The notes beneath the pieces are model-generated. The model made no database searches and was not told where the DNA came from. It was given only the letters and a program-made list of their open reading frames with translations. A DNA stretch of 64,000 bases from Dyadobacter endophyticus. GTDB lineage: Bacteria > Bacteroidota > Bacteroidia > Cytophagales > Spirosomataceae. A program made the translations under genes and the position numbers. The stretch spans positions 930,001 to 994,000 of the forward strand of contig NZ_BMIA01000001.1 in the NCBI RefSeq assembly GCF_014641595.1, written 5' to 3'. Shown here in pieces: positions 35,538 to 45,928 of the stretch. Numbering within the stretch: the stretch's first letter is position 1; every line of letters starts with the position of its first letter.

Positions 35538-36116
35538 GTGCATGATTTAGGTGATTTATCGGACCAGAAACTACTGAAAGCATTTCAGCAAGGCTCCGTG
35601 GCGGCGTTTGAGGAAATCCATCGGCGCTACTTCGGGCGACTGTATGCGCATGCATTCAAAATGCTGGGCAACGCCGCCGACGCGCAGGACGTTGTGCAGG
35701 ATGTTTTCATTACGCTCTGGACGAAAGGCACTGCCATTCAGCTGCATACCGGTCTGGCGGGATACCTGTACACGGCCGTACGTAACCGTGTACTTAACCT
35801 GATCGAGCAGGATAAAACTTACCGGCATCACCTCAGCGCGCTCGCGCGATTCCTCGATGAAACTCCCGTTCAGGGTAGTAATGCAGCGGACGAAGAGCTG
35901 CTATTTTCTCTTTTTGAAGCCGAAATCGACAAATTGCCACGGAAAATGAAGGAAGTTTTCGAGCTTCGGCGGCAGGGGGATTTGTCTTACTCTGAGATCG
36001 CCGACCAACTTTCTCTCTCGGACCATACTGTAAAAAAACAAATCGGTAATGCAATCAAGCTATTGAGGGATAGGTTGGTACAGTGGAAATCGCAGCTGGT
36101 AGTTATTTTTTTTTGA
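35538..36116 (+). CDS. ECF-type RNA polymerase sigma factor (FecI-like)
   Basis: A 192-residue sigma-70 factor of the extracytoplasmic-function group. Region 2 reads FEEIHRRYFGRLYAHAFKMLGNAADAQDVVQDVFITLW (about 24-61) and region 4 LPRKMKEVFELRRQGDLSYSEIADQLSLSDHTVKKQIGNAIKLLRDRL (about 135-182). It recruits polymerase to the adjacent operon when released by the FecR-like protein 67 bases downstream. It heads an eleven-gene run ending with the sulfite dehydrogenase. Confidence 0.94.
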   Translation: MHDLGDLSDQKLLKAFQQGSVAAFEEIHRRYFGRLYAHAFKMLGNAADAQDVVQDVFITLWTKGTAIQLHTGLAGYLYTAVRNRVLNLIEQDKTYRHHLSALARFLDETPVQGSNAADEELLFSLFEAEIDKLPRKMKEVFELRRQGDLSYSEIADQLSLSDHTVKKQIGNAIKLLRDRLVQWKSQLVVIFF

Positions 36117-36183
36117 AAAAAAACTACTACCAAATGCATTCCGCCCTGTCATAGTGTCGAATTGCAATTCAAACCAAACCATC

Positions 36184-37170
36184 ATGGACCAGCAGCAGGT
36201 TAGAGATTTGTTGACGAAATACCGGCTCGGGCGATGTACGGAGGAGGAAAAGGCGCTGATTGACCAATGGTATGGGCGAACAGCCCGGCAGCAGGCCTAT
36301 CCTCCGCAACAACTGGACCTGGAAGCAGCACGGGCACATTCGTGGACAAATATCCTGGCGCGGGTACAGTCACAGCACACTTTTGAGGCGCGCATCCATC
36401 CGATGCGGGTCGTTTATCTGGTCGCAGCGGTAGCCGCCATGCTTTGCGTCGGTTTTTTCTGGTTCAGCGGAAGCCTTACGCGTCCGGGGAGCGATGGGGC
36501 TGGTCGGATGATTACAGCCAGCGCACTACCGGGGGAAATCAAGACTTACCGGCTGCCCGACAGCTCGCTGGTGACGCTTAACGGCGGCTCGTCCATCCAC
36601 TACCCGGAAGTATTCGGGCAAAAAAGCCGGGAAGTGACTTTGACCGACGGCGAAGCCTATTTCGATGTGAAGCACAACGCGTCGCATCCCTTCATCGTGG
36701 AAGCGGGCCGGACACGGACACAGGTGCTCGGGACGGTATTTTCGGTACGCGCCTACCGGAGCCTGAGCGACGTGCGGGTGACGCTGGCGAGCGGCAAGGT
36801 AGGTGTGCGTAATGCGAGCGGCTACCCGGAAATGCAGACTACTTTCCTGCTTCCCGACGAGCAACTGGTGGTCGACAACCAGAGCGGGGGGGTACGCAAG
36901 GGGCATGTGCATGCGCGTTCGCTTGCCGGATGGATTCGCGGTGCCCTGGATTTCAATAATGAGGAACTGAAAACCATAGCATTGCTGCTGGAAAAGAAAT
37001 TCGATGTACCTGTCCGAGTAGACAGTAACAACCTGGGGGAACAGCGGCTTACGGCCCGGTTCAGAGCGGAGGAAACGCTGGACGATATCCTCGGAACGCT
37101 GGCCATGGCGGGCAGTTTCAGCTACCGGCACGTCGCCGGGCAGGTACTGATCTCAATGAACGAGCATTAA
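36184..37170 (+). CDS. FecR-family anti-sigma factor
   Basis: A 328-residue membrane-anchored regulator. The cytoplasmic N-terminal helices (QQQVRDLLTKYRLGRCTEEEKALIDQWY) bind the sigma factor, one membrane helix spans about 75-95, and the periplasmic FecR domain (about 112-205: EIKTYRLPDSSLVTLNGGSSIHYP) is followed by the DUF4974 C-terminal domain that touches the receptor STN domain. I use the ATG at 36184; a GTG at 36154 would add ten unlikely residues. It is 12 bases before the STN-bearing SusC. Confidence 0.93.
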   Translation: MDQQQVRDLLTKYRLGRCTEEEKALIDQWYGRTARQQAYPPQQLDLEAARAHSWTNILARVQSQHTFEARIHPMRVVYLVAAVAAMLCVGFFWFSGSLTRPGSDGAGRMITASALPGEIKTYRLPDSSLVTLNGGSSIHYPEVFGQKSREVTLTDGEAYFDVKHNASHPFIVEAGRTRTQVLGTVFSVRAYRSLSDVRVTLASGKVGVRNASGYPEMQTTFLLPDEQLVVDNQSGGVRKGHVHARSLAGWIRGALDFNNEELKTIALLLEKKFDVPVRVDSNNLGEQRLTARFRAEETLDDILGTLAMAGSFSYRHVAGQVLISMNEH

Positions 37171-37182
37171 AAAACTAAAATT

Positions 37183-40100
37183 ATGACGGTATTTTTCCGA
37201 CACGAGGGGCATCAGCCCCATTTGAAAAGGTTCTGGATGATCCTCGTCCTGATCCTGCCGCTGCTTCGGCCTGCGCTGGCAGACAGCGAGAAGACGATCA
37301 AAGATGTAAAGATCTCAATCAAGGCCGAAAAACAATCTTTGAAGGCTATTTTAAGACAAATTGAAGAGAAAAGCGGATTCGTTTTTATTTACCAGGATAG
37401 ACTAGTAAATCCATATACTAACCTAACTTTTGGTGCCCGCAACGAACCGGTTGAGCAGGTACTGAATCGGTTGCTTCGGCAGCGGAGCCTCGATTATGAG
37501 CAGCAGAAAGAAAAAGTAATCATCCGCGAAGCGCCAAAGCAGACCGGCGAGGCCACCGATACCGGTGAGGCGATCGACCAGGCCATTAACGGTGTGGTGA
37601 AGGACGAGAAAGGTGACGGGCTGCCGGGCGTGACGATCCGAGTGAAAGGCACTAACAAGGGCACGCTCACCGATGCCAACGGCGCATTCACGATCTCGGT
37701 TGGCGGTAACGACGTGCTGATCTTCTCCTACATCGGTTATGTAACGGTGGAGCGTCCAATAAGCGGTTCAACGAACCTGAACATCACCCTGAAACCCGAC
37801 GAAGGCCAGCTGAGCGAGGTGGTCGTAACGGGTTATACCCAAACCAAACGTAGCGCGCAGACCGGCGCGGTGACCACCATCGATTCCAAAGATTTTTCCC
37901 AGGTTTCCTATAATAGCGTGATCGAGAAATTGCAGGGAACTGTACCAGGCTTGCAGATTTCGAGCAACTCTGGCGTGCCAGGCACTTCGGTGCTGGTGCG
38001 GCTGCGCGGCGCAACGTCCATTAAAGCAGGTAACGATCCGCTGTATGTGGTCGATGGGGTTTTTATCAATAATGAAAACTTGCAGGGCCTTTCGCGCGGC
38101 ATGGGCGGGCAGACGCCCAACCCGCTTTCGGACCTGAATCCGGACGATATTGAATCGGTATCGGTCCTGAAAGACGCTAATGCGACGGCACTTTACGGAG
38201 CCCGCGGCGCGAATGGGGTGATCCTGATCACAACCAAGCGCGGGGCGCGCAACTCGCGAACAAAAGTGAGTATCAATGTAGAGCAGGGGTTTGCCAAAGC
38301 CACCAACCTCTGGCAGCTGGTGTCCGGGCCCGAGCACGCCGAACTGGTAAACCTCGTGCATGTCAACGACGGTAAAACCTACGCAACGCGCCCGTTCCGA
38401 CCTGTTTCAGAAGCGATTCCGGGCTTCCCGGCATTCGGCAGCCCCGAGGAACAAGGCACCTACGACCGCGTGAGCGACATTTTCCGCACGGCTTCACTGA
38501 GCAAATACACGTTATCGGTCTCCGGCGGCGATTCGCGTACCAACTTTTACCTCGGCGGCGAGTATCAAAGCCAGCAATCGACGCTGAAAACGCAGGATTT
38601 CAAGCGTTATTCCTTCCGTTTCAATATCGATCATTCGATTTTACCTAATCTTAAAATCGGAACCAGCAACACGCTTTCGAGCGTGCCTCGCCGGCTCGTG
38701 CGGGTAGGGGATGGCCCGGCGGGGTTGTTCCAGGCTGCATTGCACACGCCTACTTTTTATCCGTTTTATAATGAGGATGGCAGCTACGCCAAACCCACAG
38801 TTTTTGACAGTCACCTGGCCATTCTCGAAAACTCGGACACCCATTCGGTGAGCTTACGGAGCATTAACAATGTGTACGCGATCTGGAATATCCTGCCGAA
38901 TCTGTCCTTCAAATCCTCGTGGAGCAACGATTATAACAACTACCACGAAAAGGCCTATTACAATACCAACCTCGTGTACGGGCAGCCTGCGGGCGAAGCG
39001 AATGACGTGACGACCATTAAACAGTCGCTCATCGCCGAGCAGTTGCTGAATTTCAATCTTTCCTCCACCAAAAGCGAATTTTCGGTTTTCGTAGGTAATA
39101 CCGTTCAGAAAACCACTACCGAGCGCGCTACCCTGACCGGTACCGGCTTCCCGAGCAACCAGTTCAAACGCATTGCCTCGGCGGCGGTGCAAACGGCCTC
39201 GTCCACGGGGTCTTCCTATGGTTTGCTGTCGTTTTTTACAGGGTTTAATTATAGTTATGACAACCGGTACAGCATTGATGGTAACGTCCGTGCCGATGCT
39301 TCCTCACGCTTCGGCGCCGATCACCGCTGGGGCTATTTCCCCTCGGTCGGTTTGGGCTGGAACATCTCCAAAGAGGCATTTTTTCCTGAAAACAATACCC
39401 TTACCGATCTACGCTTCAAGGCCAGTCTCGGCCTGACCGGTAACCAGGATATCGACGATTTCGCTTCCCGTGGACTTTGGGCAGGTGGTACCAACTACGG
39501 CGACCAGCCCGGTATTGCGCCCAGCCAGCTGGCCAACCCCGATCTGAAATGGGAAACCACGCGGCAATACAACTTCGGGCTTTCGGGTACATTATTAAAG
39601 CAGCGGCTCAATTTTGAATTCAATTATTACGACAAATTCACCTACGACCTGCTGCTTGACCAGCCGGTGGCGCCTAATACCGGCTTCTCGTCGGTGGTGC
39701 GCAATGTGGGCGAGATCAACAACCGCGGGATCGAGATTTTGCTCAATTCGGTGAATGTGCGTACGAAAGACTTGGAATGGAAAACCGTGCTGACCGTTTC
39801 CCGCAACGTAAACCGCGTACAAAAGCTGCTGACGCCTATTACAGCCAGTTACGATATGTTCCGCGTCGTGGAAGGCCAACCGCTGTATTCGGTATATGCC
39901 TACAAGGAGATCGGCCTGAATGCGGAGAATGGCAATGCGGTTTACGAGGACGTGAACAAAGACGGCAAGATCACGGTTGACGACCAGCGCATTGTAGGCA
40001 ATGTGTGGCCTAAGTTCGAAGGCGCATTTCGCAACACATTGTCTTTCAAAGGCCTGGACCTGAACCTGAATTTTTACTACAAATACGGCAGCTCGGCCTA

Positions 40101-40539
40101 CAACTACACCGCCTACTTCCTCGAAACGGCCGGTACCCGCGGGGTAACGCGCTCGATCCAGAAAAGCTCGCTGAACTACTGGCAGAAACCGGGCGATACT
40201 GGTGTGCTGCCCCGCCCGACCAACCTGACTAATCCCGACGGTAGCCTGAACTACTTCCGTACCGGCAATAGCCGCTACTTGGAAGATGCTTCCTACCTGC
40301 GGCTTCGCGATGTGACGATCAGTTATAATCTGCCGAAAGGCGTTGCTTCGGCCATTCGCGCGTCGGGTGCGCGGCTGTACCTGACGGCTTCGAATCTGTG
40401 GACGCTTACCAATTATTCGGGCCCGGACCCGGAGGTGAACGTGGCCGCAGATAGCCGCAACGGACTCGTGCAGGGGCTGGATTTCGGCACGCCGCCGCAG
40501 CCAAAATCGGTGGTAGTGGGTGTGAATCTGAATTTTTAA
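37183..40539 (+). CDS. SusC-type receptor with STN signalling domain
   Basis: An 1118-residue outer-membrane TonB-dependent transducer. After the signal peptide (to about 33) an STN domain (about 47-115: EKQSLKAILRQIEEKSGFVFIY, EQVLNRLLRQRSLDYEQQ) can relay ligand binding to FecR. Next come the carboxypeptidase-like domain (136-210), plug (VVVTGYTQTKRSAQTGAV, LYVVDGVFIN, SVSVLKDANATALYGARGANG) and the barrel ending VNLNF. With the two preceding genes it forms a complete surface-signalling trio that likely induces the whole downstream operon when the ligand is present. Confidence 0.96.
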   Translation: MTVFFRHEGHQPHLKRFWMILVLILPLLRPALADSEKTIKDVKISIKAEKQSLKAILRQIEEKSGFVFIYQDRLVNPYTNLTFGARNEPVEQVLNRLLRQRSLDYEQQKEKVIIREAPKQTGEATDTGEAIDQAINGVVKDEKGDGLPGVTIRVKGTNKGTLTDANGAFTISVGGNDVLIFSYIGYVTVERPISGSTNLNITLKPDEGQLSEVVVTGYTQTKRSAQTGAVTTIDSKDFSQVSYNSVIEKLQGTVPGLQISSNSGVPGTSVLVRLRGATSIKAGNDPLYVVDGVFINNENLQGLSRGMGGQTPNPLSDLNPDDIESVSVLKDANATALYGARGANGVILITTKRGARNSRTKVSINVEQGFAKATNLWQLVSGPEHAELVNLVHVNDGKTYATRPFRPVSEAIPGFPAFGSPEEQGTYDRVSDIFRTASLSKYTLSVSGGDSRTNFYLGGEYQSQQSTLKTQDFKRYSFRFNIDHSILPNLKIGTSNTLSSVPRRLVRVGDGPAGLFQAALHTPTFYPFYNEDGSYAKPTVFDSHLAILENSDTHSVSLRSINNVYAIWNILPNLSFKSSWSNDYNNYHEKAYYNTNLVYGQPAGEANDVTTIKQSLIAEQLLNFNLSSTKSEFSVFVGNTVQKTTTERATLTGTGFPSNQFKRIASAAVQTASSTGSSYGLLSFFTGFNYSYDNRYSIDGNVRADASSRFGADHRWGYFPSVGLGWNISKEAFFPENNTLTDLRFKASLGLTGNQDIDDFASRGLWAGGTNYGDQPGIAPSQLANPDLKWETTRQYNFGLSGTLLKQRLNFEFNYYDKFTYDLLLDQPVAPNTGFSSVVRNVGEINNRGIEILLNSVNVRTKDLEWKTVLTVSRNVNRVQKLLTPITASYDMFRVVEGQPLYSVYAYKEIGLNAENGNAVYEDVNKDGKITVDDQRIVGNVWPKFEGAFRNTLSFKGLDLNLNFYYKYGSSAYNYTAYFLETAGTRGVTRSIQKSSLNYWQKPGDTGVLPRPTNLTNPDGSLNYFRTGNSRYLEDASYLRLRDVTISYNLPKGVASAIRASGARLYLTASNLWTLTNYSGPDPEVNVAADSRNGLVQGLDFGTPPQPKSVVVGVNLNF

Positions 40540-40543
40540 TGGA

Positions 40544-41881
40544 ATGATGATGAAAAAGATAAACATAGCATTGATACTAGCCGCATTATGGCTCTCGTCC
40601 TGCTCCGATCTGCTGAATACCGAGCCGGAGCAGAACATTTCCGACGAAGCGGTCATCGTGCACGAGAAATCAGCCAATACAGCGCTCGTAGGCGTTTACG
40701 ACGCATTGCAGGGATACGCCACTTCCAATATCATCGGCGTCGACCTGGCTTCCGACAATGTGATCAACTACAATAACCAGAACAACCTGGTGCCCGATCT
40801 CACGCCCAACAATGCGGGCGGAGGCTTTTCGGCGATCTACAAGATGATCAACCAGGCCAACTTTATCATACACCTTGTTCCAGGGGTTCAGGACGGTTTT
40901 TTTACCCAGGAAGAAAGAAACCAGGTGCTCGGCGAGGCTTACTTCCTGCGCGCATTAGGTTACCTCGATCTGGTGAAAACCTACGGCGGGGTGCAGCTCG
41001 TGCTCACCCCTGCGACCGGCCCGGATACGCACAAAGGCACCAAACGGAGTACGGCGCAGGAAACCTACGCGCAAATCGGCGCCGACCTCGACCAGGCAGA
41101 GCAGCTTTTAAAGGAAACCATTAACCGCACCCGTGCGAACCGTTTTTCGGTGTACGCACTGAAAGCCAGGTATTTCACCTATATCCAAAACTGGGAGCAG
41201 GCTGAAAATTACGCCTCCAAAGTAATTGCCACTGCGGGTTTTAAACTGGTAAAACCCTATTCCGCATTCTTTACCGGCAAGACTACCGACGAATCGATCT
41301 TCGAACTCGTTTACAGTACTTCCGACCGCAATTCATTCTACACCAACTGGCTTTCACCTGCCGACGGTGGTCGCCACGATTACATTCCGGCGCGGGAATT
41401 CGTAAGCCTGCTGCTCGATCCGGCCAAAGGGGGTGCACGTAAAAGCTTGCTGAAACAAACCGCCGAAGGCTCGTGGGACTTGATCCAGTATGGAAAACCC
41501 GACGGTTCCAGTTCGGTATTTGTTCTGCGCATTGCGGAGCAATACCTGATCCGCGCCGAGGCCCGCGCCAACAAAGCCACACCGGACCTCGCGGGAGCAC
41601 TCGCAGACCTGAACACGATCCGTACCCGCTCGGATGTGCCCGCATCCGCACTCACACCTGCGTCCGGCAAAGAAACAGTCAACCTGGCGATTCTGGAAGA
41701 ACGCCGGCTCGAACTGCCTTTTGAAGGGCACCGCTTCGTGGATGTGGTGCGCACAGGCCGCTCGGCGACGATTTTCGGGGCAGTTAATGCCAACCGCAAG
41801 AGCCCGAATTTTAATATTCTGCCCATCCCGCTGTCAGCGATCCAAACCGACGCGGACCTCGTGCAAAATCCCGGCTATTAA
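40544..41881 (+). CDS. SusD/RagB-type surface lipoprotein
   Basis: A 445-residue lipoprotein, lipobox LSSC with Cys20, starting 4 bases after SusC. SusD hallmarks include EAYFLRALGYLDLVKTYGGVQLVL, RFSVYALKARYFTYIQNWEQAENYASKVI and IAEQYLIRAEARANK, with LEERRLELPFEGHRFVDVVRTG and an ending VQNPGY. It forms the lid of the STN-SusC transporter. The compact size is in the range of SusD proteins that bind peptides or small ligands as well as glycans. Confidence 0.95.
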   Translation: MMMKKINIALILAALWLSSCSDLLNTEPEQNISDEAVIVHEKSANTALVGVYDALQGYATSNIIGVDLASDNVINYNNQNNLVPDLTPNNAGGGFSAIYKMINQANFIIHLVPGVQDGFFTQEERNQVLGEAYFLRALGYLDLVKTYGGVQLVLTPATGPDTHKGTKRSTAQETYAQIGADLDQAEQLLKETINRTRANRFSVYALKARYFTYIQNWEQAENYASKVIATAGFKLVKPYSAFFTGKTTDESIFELVYSTSDRNSFYTNWLSPADGGRHDYIPAREFVSLLLDPAKGGARKSLLKQTAEGSWDLIQYGKPDGSSSVFVLRIAEQYLIRAEARANKATPDLAGALADLNTIRTRSDVPASALTPASGKETVNLAILEERRLELPFEGHRFVDVVRTGRSATIFGAVNANRKSPNFNILPIPLSAIQTDADLVQNPGY

Positions 41882-41899
41882 CATTTATTCCTACGAAAT

Positions 41900-42844
41900 A
41901 TGAAAACCAAGCTGCTCTTTACCGCATTGCTCTCCGTGGCCATACTCACAGCCTCCCGGGCACAGACCCCGGTTACCGTCAAGAAAAACGCCACTACCCG
42001 GCATGGCCCGGAGAAAGGCTCGCTGATCATCATCGGCGGGGGCGGGGCCACACCCGAAATATGGAAGCGCTTCGTGCAGCTTGCTGGTGGAAAAGAGAAG
42101 GCCAAAATTGTGGTGATTACGGCGGCAGGAGGAGATTCTGCGGCATTCGATACCAAGTCGGTGGATTTGGTCAAAAGAGAAACAGGCATTGCCAATGTAA
42201 CCTTGCTGCATACCAACGACCTCAAAGAAGCCAACAGCGAAAAATTCGTAGCGCCTATTCGCGCAGCCACAGGCGTTTACATCGTGGGCGGCCGCCAGTG
42301 GCGAATTGCCGATTCCTACCTGAACACGCTGACCCACCAGGCATTCCAGGAACTGCTGGACCGCGGCGGTGTCATTTCCGGCACCTCTGCGGGAGCCAGC
42401 ATTCAGGGGTCTTTTCTGTGGAGGGGCGACACTAAAGGCGCGCACATTCTCGTGGGCGATCATACGCAGGGGCTTGGCTTCCTGAAAAACTCGGTGATCG
42501 ACCAGCATTTGTTCCGCCGCAACCGGCAATTCGACCTGGTCGAATTTGTGAAGAATGCGCCGGAACTGATCGGCATCGGGCTGGATGAGGCCACCTCCAT
42601 TGTGGTGCAGCACGATACGCTCGAAGTGGTGGGCCGCTCGTATGCTTCCATTTATGATTACAACACCATCATCGGCAGCGGCGCGAAGCATGTGCAGGGG
42701 AGCCGTGAGATTTCGACGGCCAGCAACGGGCCTTTCTTCTTTTTGCATGAAGGGCAGAAGTATGATTTGAAGGAGCGGAAAGTGATCGAAGCGCCGCGCA
42801 AACAATCTGAACAGGAAGTGATTTCCGGCAACAAGGGAAAATAA
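41900..42844 (+). CDS. Secreted cyanophycinase-like serine peptidase (S51)
   Basis: A 314-residue exported protein with signal peptide ending near residue 22. LIIIGGGGATPEIW, VVITAAGGDS and the nucleophile motif GTSAGAS with Ser163 place it in the S51/cyanophycinase family of class-I glutamine-amidotransferase-like peptidases. Cyanophycinases split cyanophycin to beta-Asp-Arg dipeptides; relatives cut after Asp or other residues. Here it lies between two SusC/SusD pairs and is exported, so it probably acts on an imported or surface substrate. A non-cyanophycin, isopeptide-type substrate cannot be excluded. Confidence 0.9.
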   Translation: MKTKLLFTALLSVAILTASRAQTPVTVKKNATTRHGPEKGSLIIIGGGGATPEIWKRFVQLAGGKEKAKIVVITAAGGDSAAFDTKSVDLVKRETGIANVTLLHTNDLKEANSEKFVAPIRAATGVYIVGGRQWRIADSYLNTLTHQAFQELLDRGGVISGTSAGASIQGSFLWRGDTKGAHILVGDHTQGLGFLKNSVIDQHLFRRNRQFDLVEFVKNAPELIGIGLDEATSIVVQHDTLEVVGRSYASIYDYNTIIGSGAKHVQGSREISTASNGPFFFLHEGQKYDLKERKVIEAPRKQSEQEVISGNKGK

Positions 42845-42880
42845 CAGCATTCAAATCCACCCCAATTATAACCTGATTTA

Positions 42881-45800
42881 ATGAAAAATTATTTATTCAA
42901 AAGTCCCCGATCTGGAAGATCGAGGCAATGGATTTCCTTGCTGGCTATGCTGTTTTGGTTGCCTGTTTCGTCCGCTTTTGCGGCTGGACCGGCTTCTGAG
43001 CTGACAGGGAAAGTGACTGACAAGGATGGCGCCGCTTTGCCGGGTGTGAATATCCAGATTAAAGGTACTACGCAGGGAACCGTGACGGATACCGACGGGA
43101 ACTTTCAAATCGATGTGGCCGAAGGACAAGAGCTCGTCGTGTCGTTTATCGGCTATGTGAGCCAGCAGGTGCGCCCGGGCGGGCAGAGTAACCTTACAGT
43201 GAAACTAGATGTAGACCAGCGGCAGCTCAATGAGGTGATCGTGGTGGGTTATGGCACGCAGGAACGCAAGAATGTGATCGGTTCCATTACCAAAGTGGAC
43301 CCTACCGATGTGAAAAGTATTCCGGTGGGCAGTTTCGACGCTCAGCTACAGGGAAAAGTCCCCGGCGTGCAGATTACCTCCAACACCGGCGTGCCGGGCG
43401 AGGCGGTAACGGTGCGCGTTCGGGGCGCTACATCTATTAACGGCGATAACGACCCGCTGTACGTGATCGACGGCGTGTTTATGAATAGCAACAGTATGCA
43501 AACCACCAACACGGGTGGTAAGGCTACTTCGCCGATCGCTGACATTAATCCCAACGACATCGAAAGCCTCGAAGTACTCAAAGACGCCGAAGCCACCGCA
43601 TTGTATGGCTCTCGCGGAGCGAACGGAGTGATTCTGATTACCACCAAAAGGGGCAAATACAACCAGAAGGCCAAAGTGAGCCTGAATGCCTCCTACGGCT
43701 GGGCCAAAGCGGCTAAGCTCTGGGACCTGACCACCGGCCCAGAGCACGCTGAGCTCGTGAACGAGTGGTGGATCAACACCGGTAAGGACACGCCTTCGCT
43801 GAACAGAACGGAGGCCAACCGCCCGTTCCGCCCGGTTTCCGAAGGCGGCCGTGGGTTGCCCGAGGAGCAGAAAACTTACGATAGGCTCGGCGAGATTTTC
43901 CAGACCGCCCCGTTACAGAACTACGACCTCTCCGTTTCTGGCGGGACTGCTTCTACCAAATACTACATCGGCGGAGGCTACACCAAACAGGAGTCGATCC
44001 TGAAACCGATCACATTCAACCGGGCCAGTTTCAAGGTCAACCTGGACCAGAAGATTTCGGATAAGGTGCATGTGGGCGTGAGCAACAGCTTCGCGCGCAC
44101 GTTCCGTAACCAGGCGCGCGCGGGCGATGGGCCAGCGGGAGGGCTTTTGCAGGCGGCATTGCACACGCCCACATACCTTTCGCCTACCAACGAGAATGGC
44201 GAGTTGGTAGGCCGTGCGGGCTTTGACAATGTGACCTTGCTGCTGCAAAACTACGATGTCAAATCCGTGAGCTTGCGCTACATCGGTAATCTCTATGCCG
44301 AGGCTGAGATTTTGCCCAACCTCAAATTCCGCACAAGCTGGGGGCTGGATTTTAACAATTATGATGAAAATGAATATTGGAATACCTACCTCATCACCGG
44401 CAGCCCCAATGGCTTTGCTTCCGCGAACAATGGGCAGGCCACGACCTGGCTCAACGAGCAGACGCTTTCGTTCCGTCAGAAACTGGGAACGAAACATACC
44501 TTCGGCATCCTGTTGGGTAACACGATCCAGAGTGACCTGAACACCGGTACTGCGGCAACGGGCCGCGGTTTTGCCAATAATTCTTTCAAACTGATCTCGT
44601 CCGCGGCTACTACCACAGGTTCGAGCAGTTGGTCGAAGAAAAACCTCGCTTCGTTTTTCTCCCGCGTGGATTACAACTACGGCGGCAAATACCTGCTCGA
44701 TTTCAGTATCCGTGCCGATGGCTCATCCAGCTTCGGTGCCGACCGCAAATGGGGCTATTTCCCGTCGGTAGGCGGCGGTTGGCGGGTGAAGCAGGAAGAT
44801 TTTCTTAAAAATGTGGCTGTGATCAGCGACTTGAAGATTCGTGCAAGTTATGGTGTGACCGGTAATCAGAACGGCCTCGGCAGTTTCGCGGCACTCGGTC
44901 TTTGGAACAGCGGCGCGCCGTACCAGGGTAATCCGGGCATCGCGCCGCAGCAACTCGCGAATCCCGATTTGCAGTGGGAGCGTATCAACCAGCTGAATGC
45001 GGGAGCCGACATTGCGTTCTTCGGCGACCGGCTGGGCGTCGAGTTCAATGTGTACCGCAAATACACCAGCAACGGGCTGCTTTCGCTCACATTGCCTGCT
45101 ACCACCGGTTTTGCCAACTATCGCAGCAACACCGCCGAGATCAGCAACAAGGGTTTCGAGCTGGCGATCCGCTCGGTGAATTTCCAGAACAACGCGTTTT
45201 CATGGATTACCACATTCAATGTGGCGCGTAATGTGAACAAGATTGAGAAGCTGGAAAATCCGCTGGAATACGGCAGCCGCAGCCTGATTTTATTGCAGCA
45301 AGGCCATCCGCTGTACTCGTTCTGGGTTTACAAACAGCTTTATGTGGATCCGCAGACGGGTAACACCGTTTATGAGGACGTCAATAAGGACGGTAAGATC
45401 ACTGTCGCCGACCGGCAGATCGACGGCAGCATCTGGCCTAAGTTCTTTGGGGGGCTGACGAACTCGGTGATTTACAAAGGGTTTGATCTGAATGCATTCC
45501 TGGCATTCAGCTACGGCAACAAGGTTTATAACCACAACAAGTTCTTCGGAGAAGGCGGAGGTGCCCGCGACGCAGCGCGCGTGATCTTCGCAAGCAACAA
45601 TGCCCGCTGGCAGAAACCGGGCGACGTTACCGACGTGCCCCGGCCCGACGGTGTGAATGTCAACAACTACCGCGATGGCGGCAGCCGCTGGCTGGAAGAC
45701 GGCTCATTCGTGCGGCTGCGCAACATTACACTGGGTTACACGGTTCCGGTGCGCCATATCAGCGCACTCCGCATTTACGCTACGGCCAGCAACCTTTTTA

Positions 45801-45928
45801 CCATTACCAAATACACCGGCCTTGATCCTGAATCGAGTGCGTCGAGCGCGCAGAATGAGCAGGGGATCGACCTGGGTACGCCTCCGCAGCCCCGCAGCTT
45901 TCAACTGGGCTTTAACCTGACTTTTTAA
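42881..45928 (+). CDS. SusC/RagA-type TonB-dependent receptor, second in operon
   Basis: A 1015-residue receptor. Signal peptide to about 35, carboxypeptidase-like domain (about 40-115: GKVTDKDGAALPGVNIQIKG), VIVVGYGTQERKNVIGSITK, plug with LYVIDGVFMN and SLEVLKDAEATALYGSRGANG, barrel ending FNLTF. Closely resembles the STN-SusC upstream over the barrel (shared TGPEHAELVN, NRPFRPVSE, GDGPAG, LQAALHTPT), so the two probably arose by duplication, but this one lacks the STN domain. Its stop overlaps the next start by one base. Confidence 0.96.
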   Translation: MKNYLFKSPRSGRSRQWISLLAMLFWLPVSSAFAAGPASELTGKVTDKDGAALPGVNIQIKGTTQGTVTDTDGNFQIDVAEGQELVVSFIGYVSQQVRPGGQSNLTVKLDVDQRQLNEVIVVGYGTQERKNVIGSITKVDPTDVKSIPVGSFDAQLQGKVPGVQITSNTGVPGEAVTVRVRGATSINGDNDPLYVIDGVFMNSNSMQTTNTGGKATSPIADINPNDIESLEVLKDAEATALYGSRGANGVILITTKRGKYNQKAKVSLNASYGWAKAAKLWDLTTGPEHAELVNEWWINTGKDTPSLNRTEANRPFRPVSEGGRGLPEEQKTYDRLGEIFQTAPLQNYDLSVSGGTASTKYYIGGGYTKQESILKPITFNRASFKVNLDQKISDKVHVGVSNSFARTFRNQARAGDGPAGGLLQAALHTPTYLSPTNENGELVGRAGFDNVTLLLQNYDVKSVSLRYIGNLYAEAEILPNLKFRTSWGLDFNNYDENEYWNTYLITGSPNGFASANNGQATTWLNEQTLSFRQKLGTKHTFGILLGNTIQSDLNTGTAATGRGFANNSFKLISSAATTTGSSSWSKKNLASFFSRVDYNYGGKYLLDFSIRADGSSSFGADRKWGYFPSVGGGWRVKQEDFLKNVAVISDLKIRASYGVTGNQNGLGSFAALGLWNSGAPYQGNPGIAPQQLANPDLQWERINQLNAGADIAFFGDRLGVEFNVYRKYTSNGLLSLTLPATTGFANYRSNTAEISNKGFELAIRSVNFQNNAFSWITTFNVARNVNKIEKLENPLEYGSRSLILLQQGHPLYSFWVYKQLYVDPQTGNTVYEDVNKDGKITVADRQIDGSIWPKFFGGLTNSVIYKGFDLNAFLAFSYGNKVYNHNKFFGEGGGARDAARVIFASNNARWQKPGDVTDVPRPDGVNVNNYRDGGSRWLEDGSFVRLRNITLGYTVPVRHISALRIYATASNLFTITKYTGLDPESSASSAQNEQGIDLGTPPQPRSFQLGFNLTF

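Noticed and set aside
39595..40677. 360-residue minus-strand frame opposite the STN-SusC gene
   Set aside because: Antisense of conserved SusC and SusD coding sequence; it covers the end of one gene and the start of another, and shows no recognisable domain.
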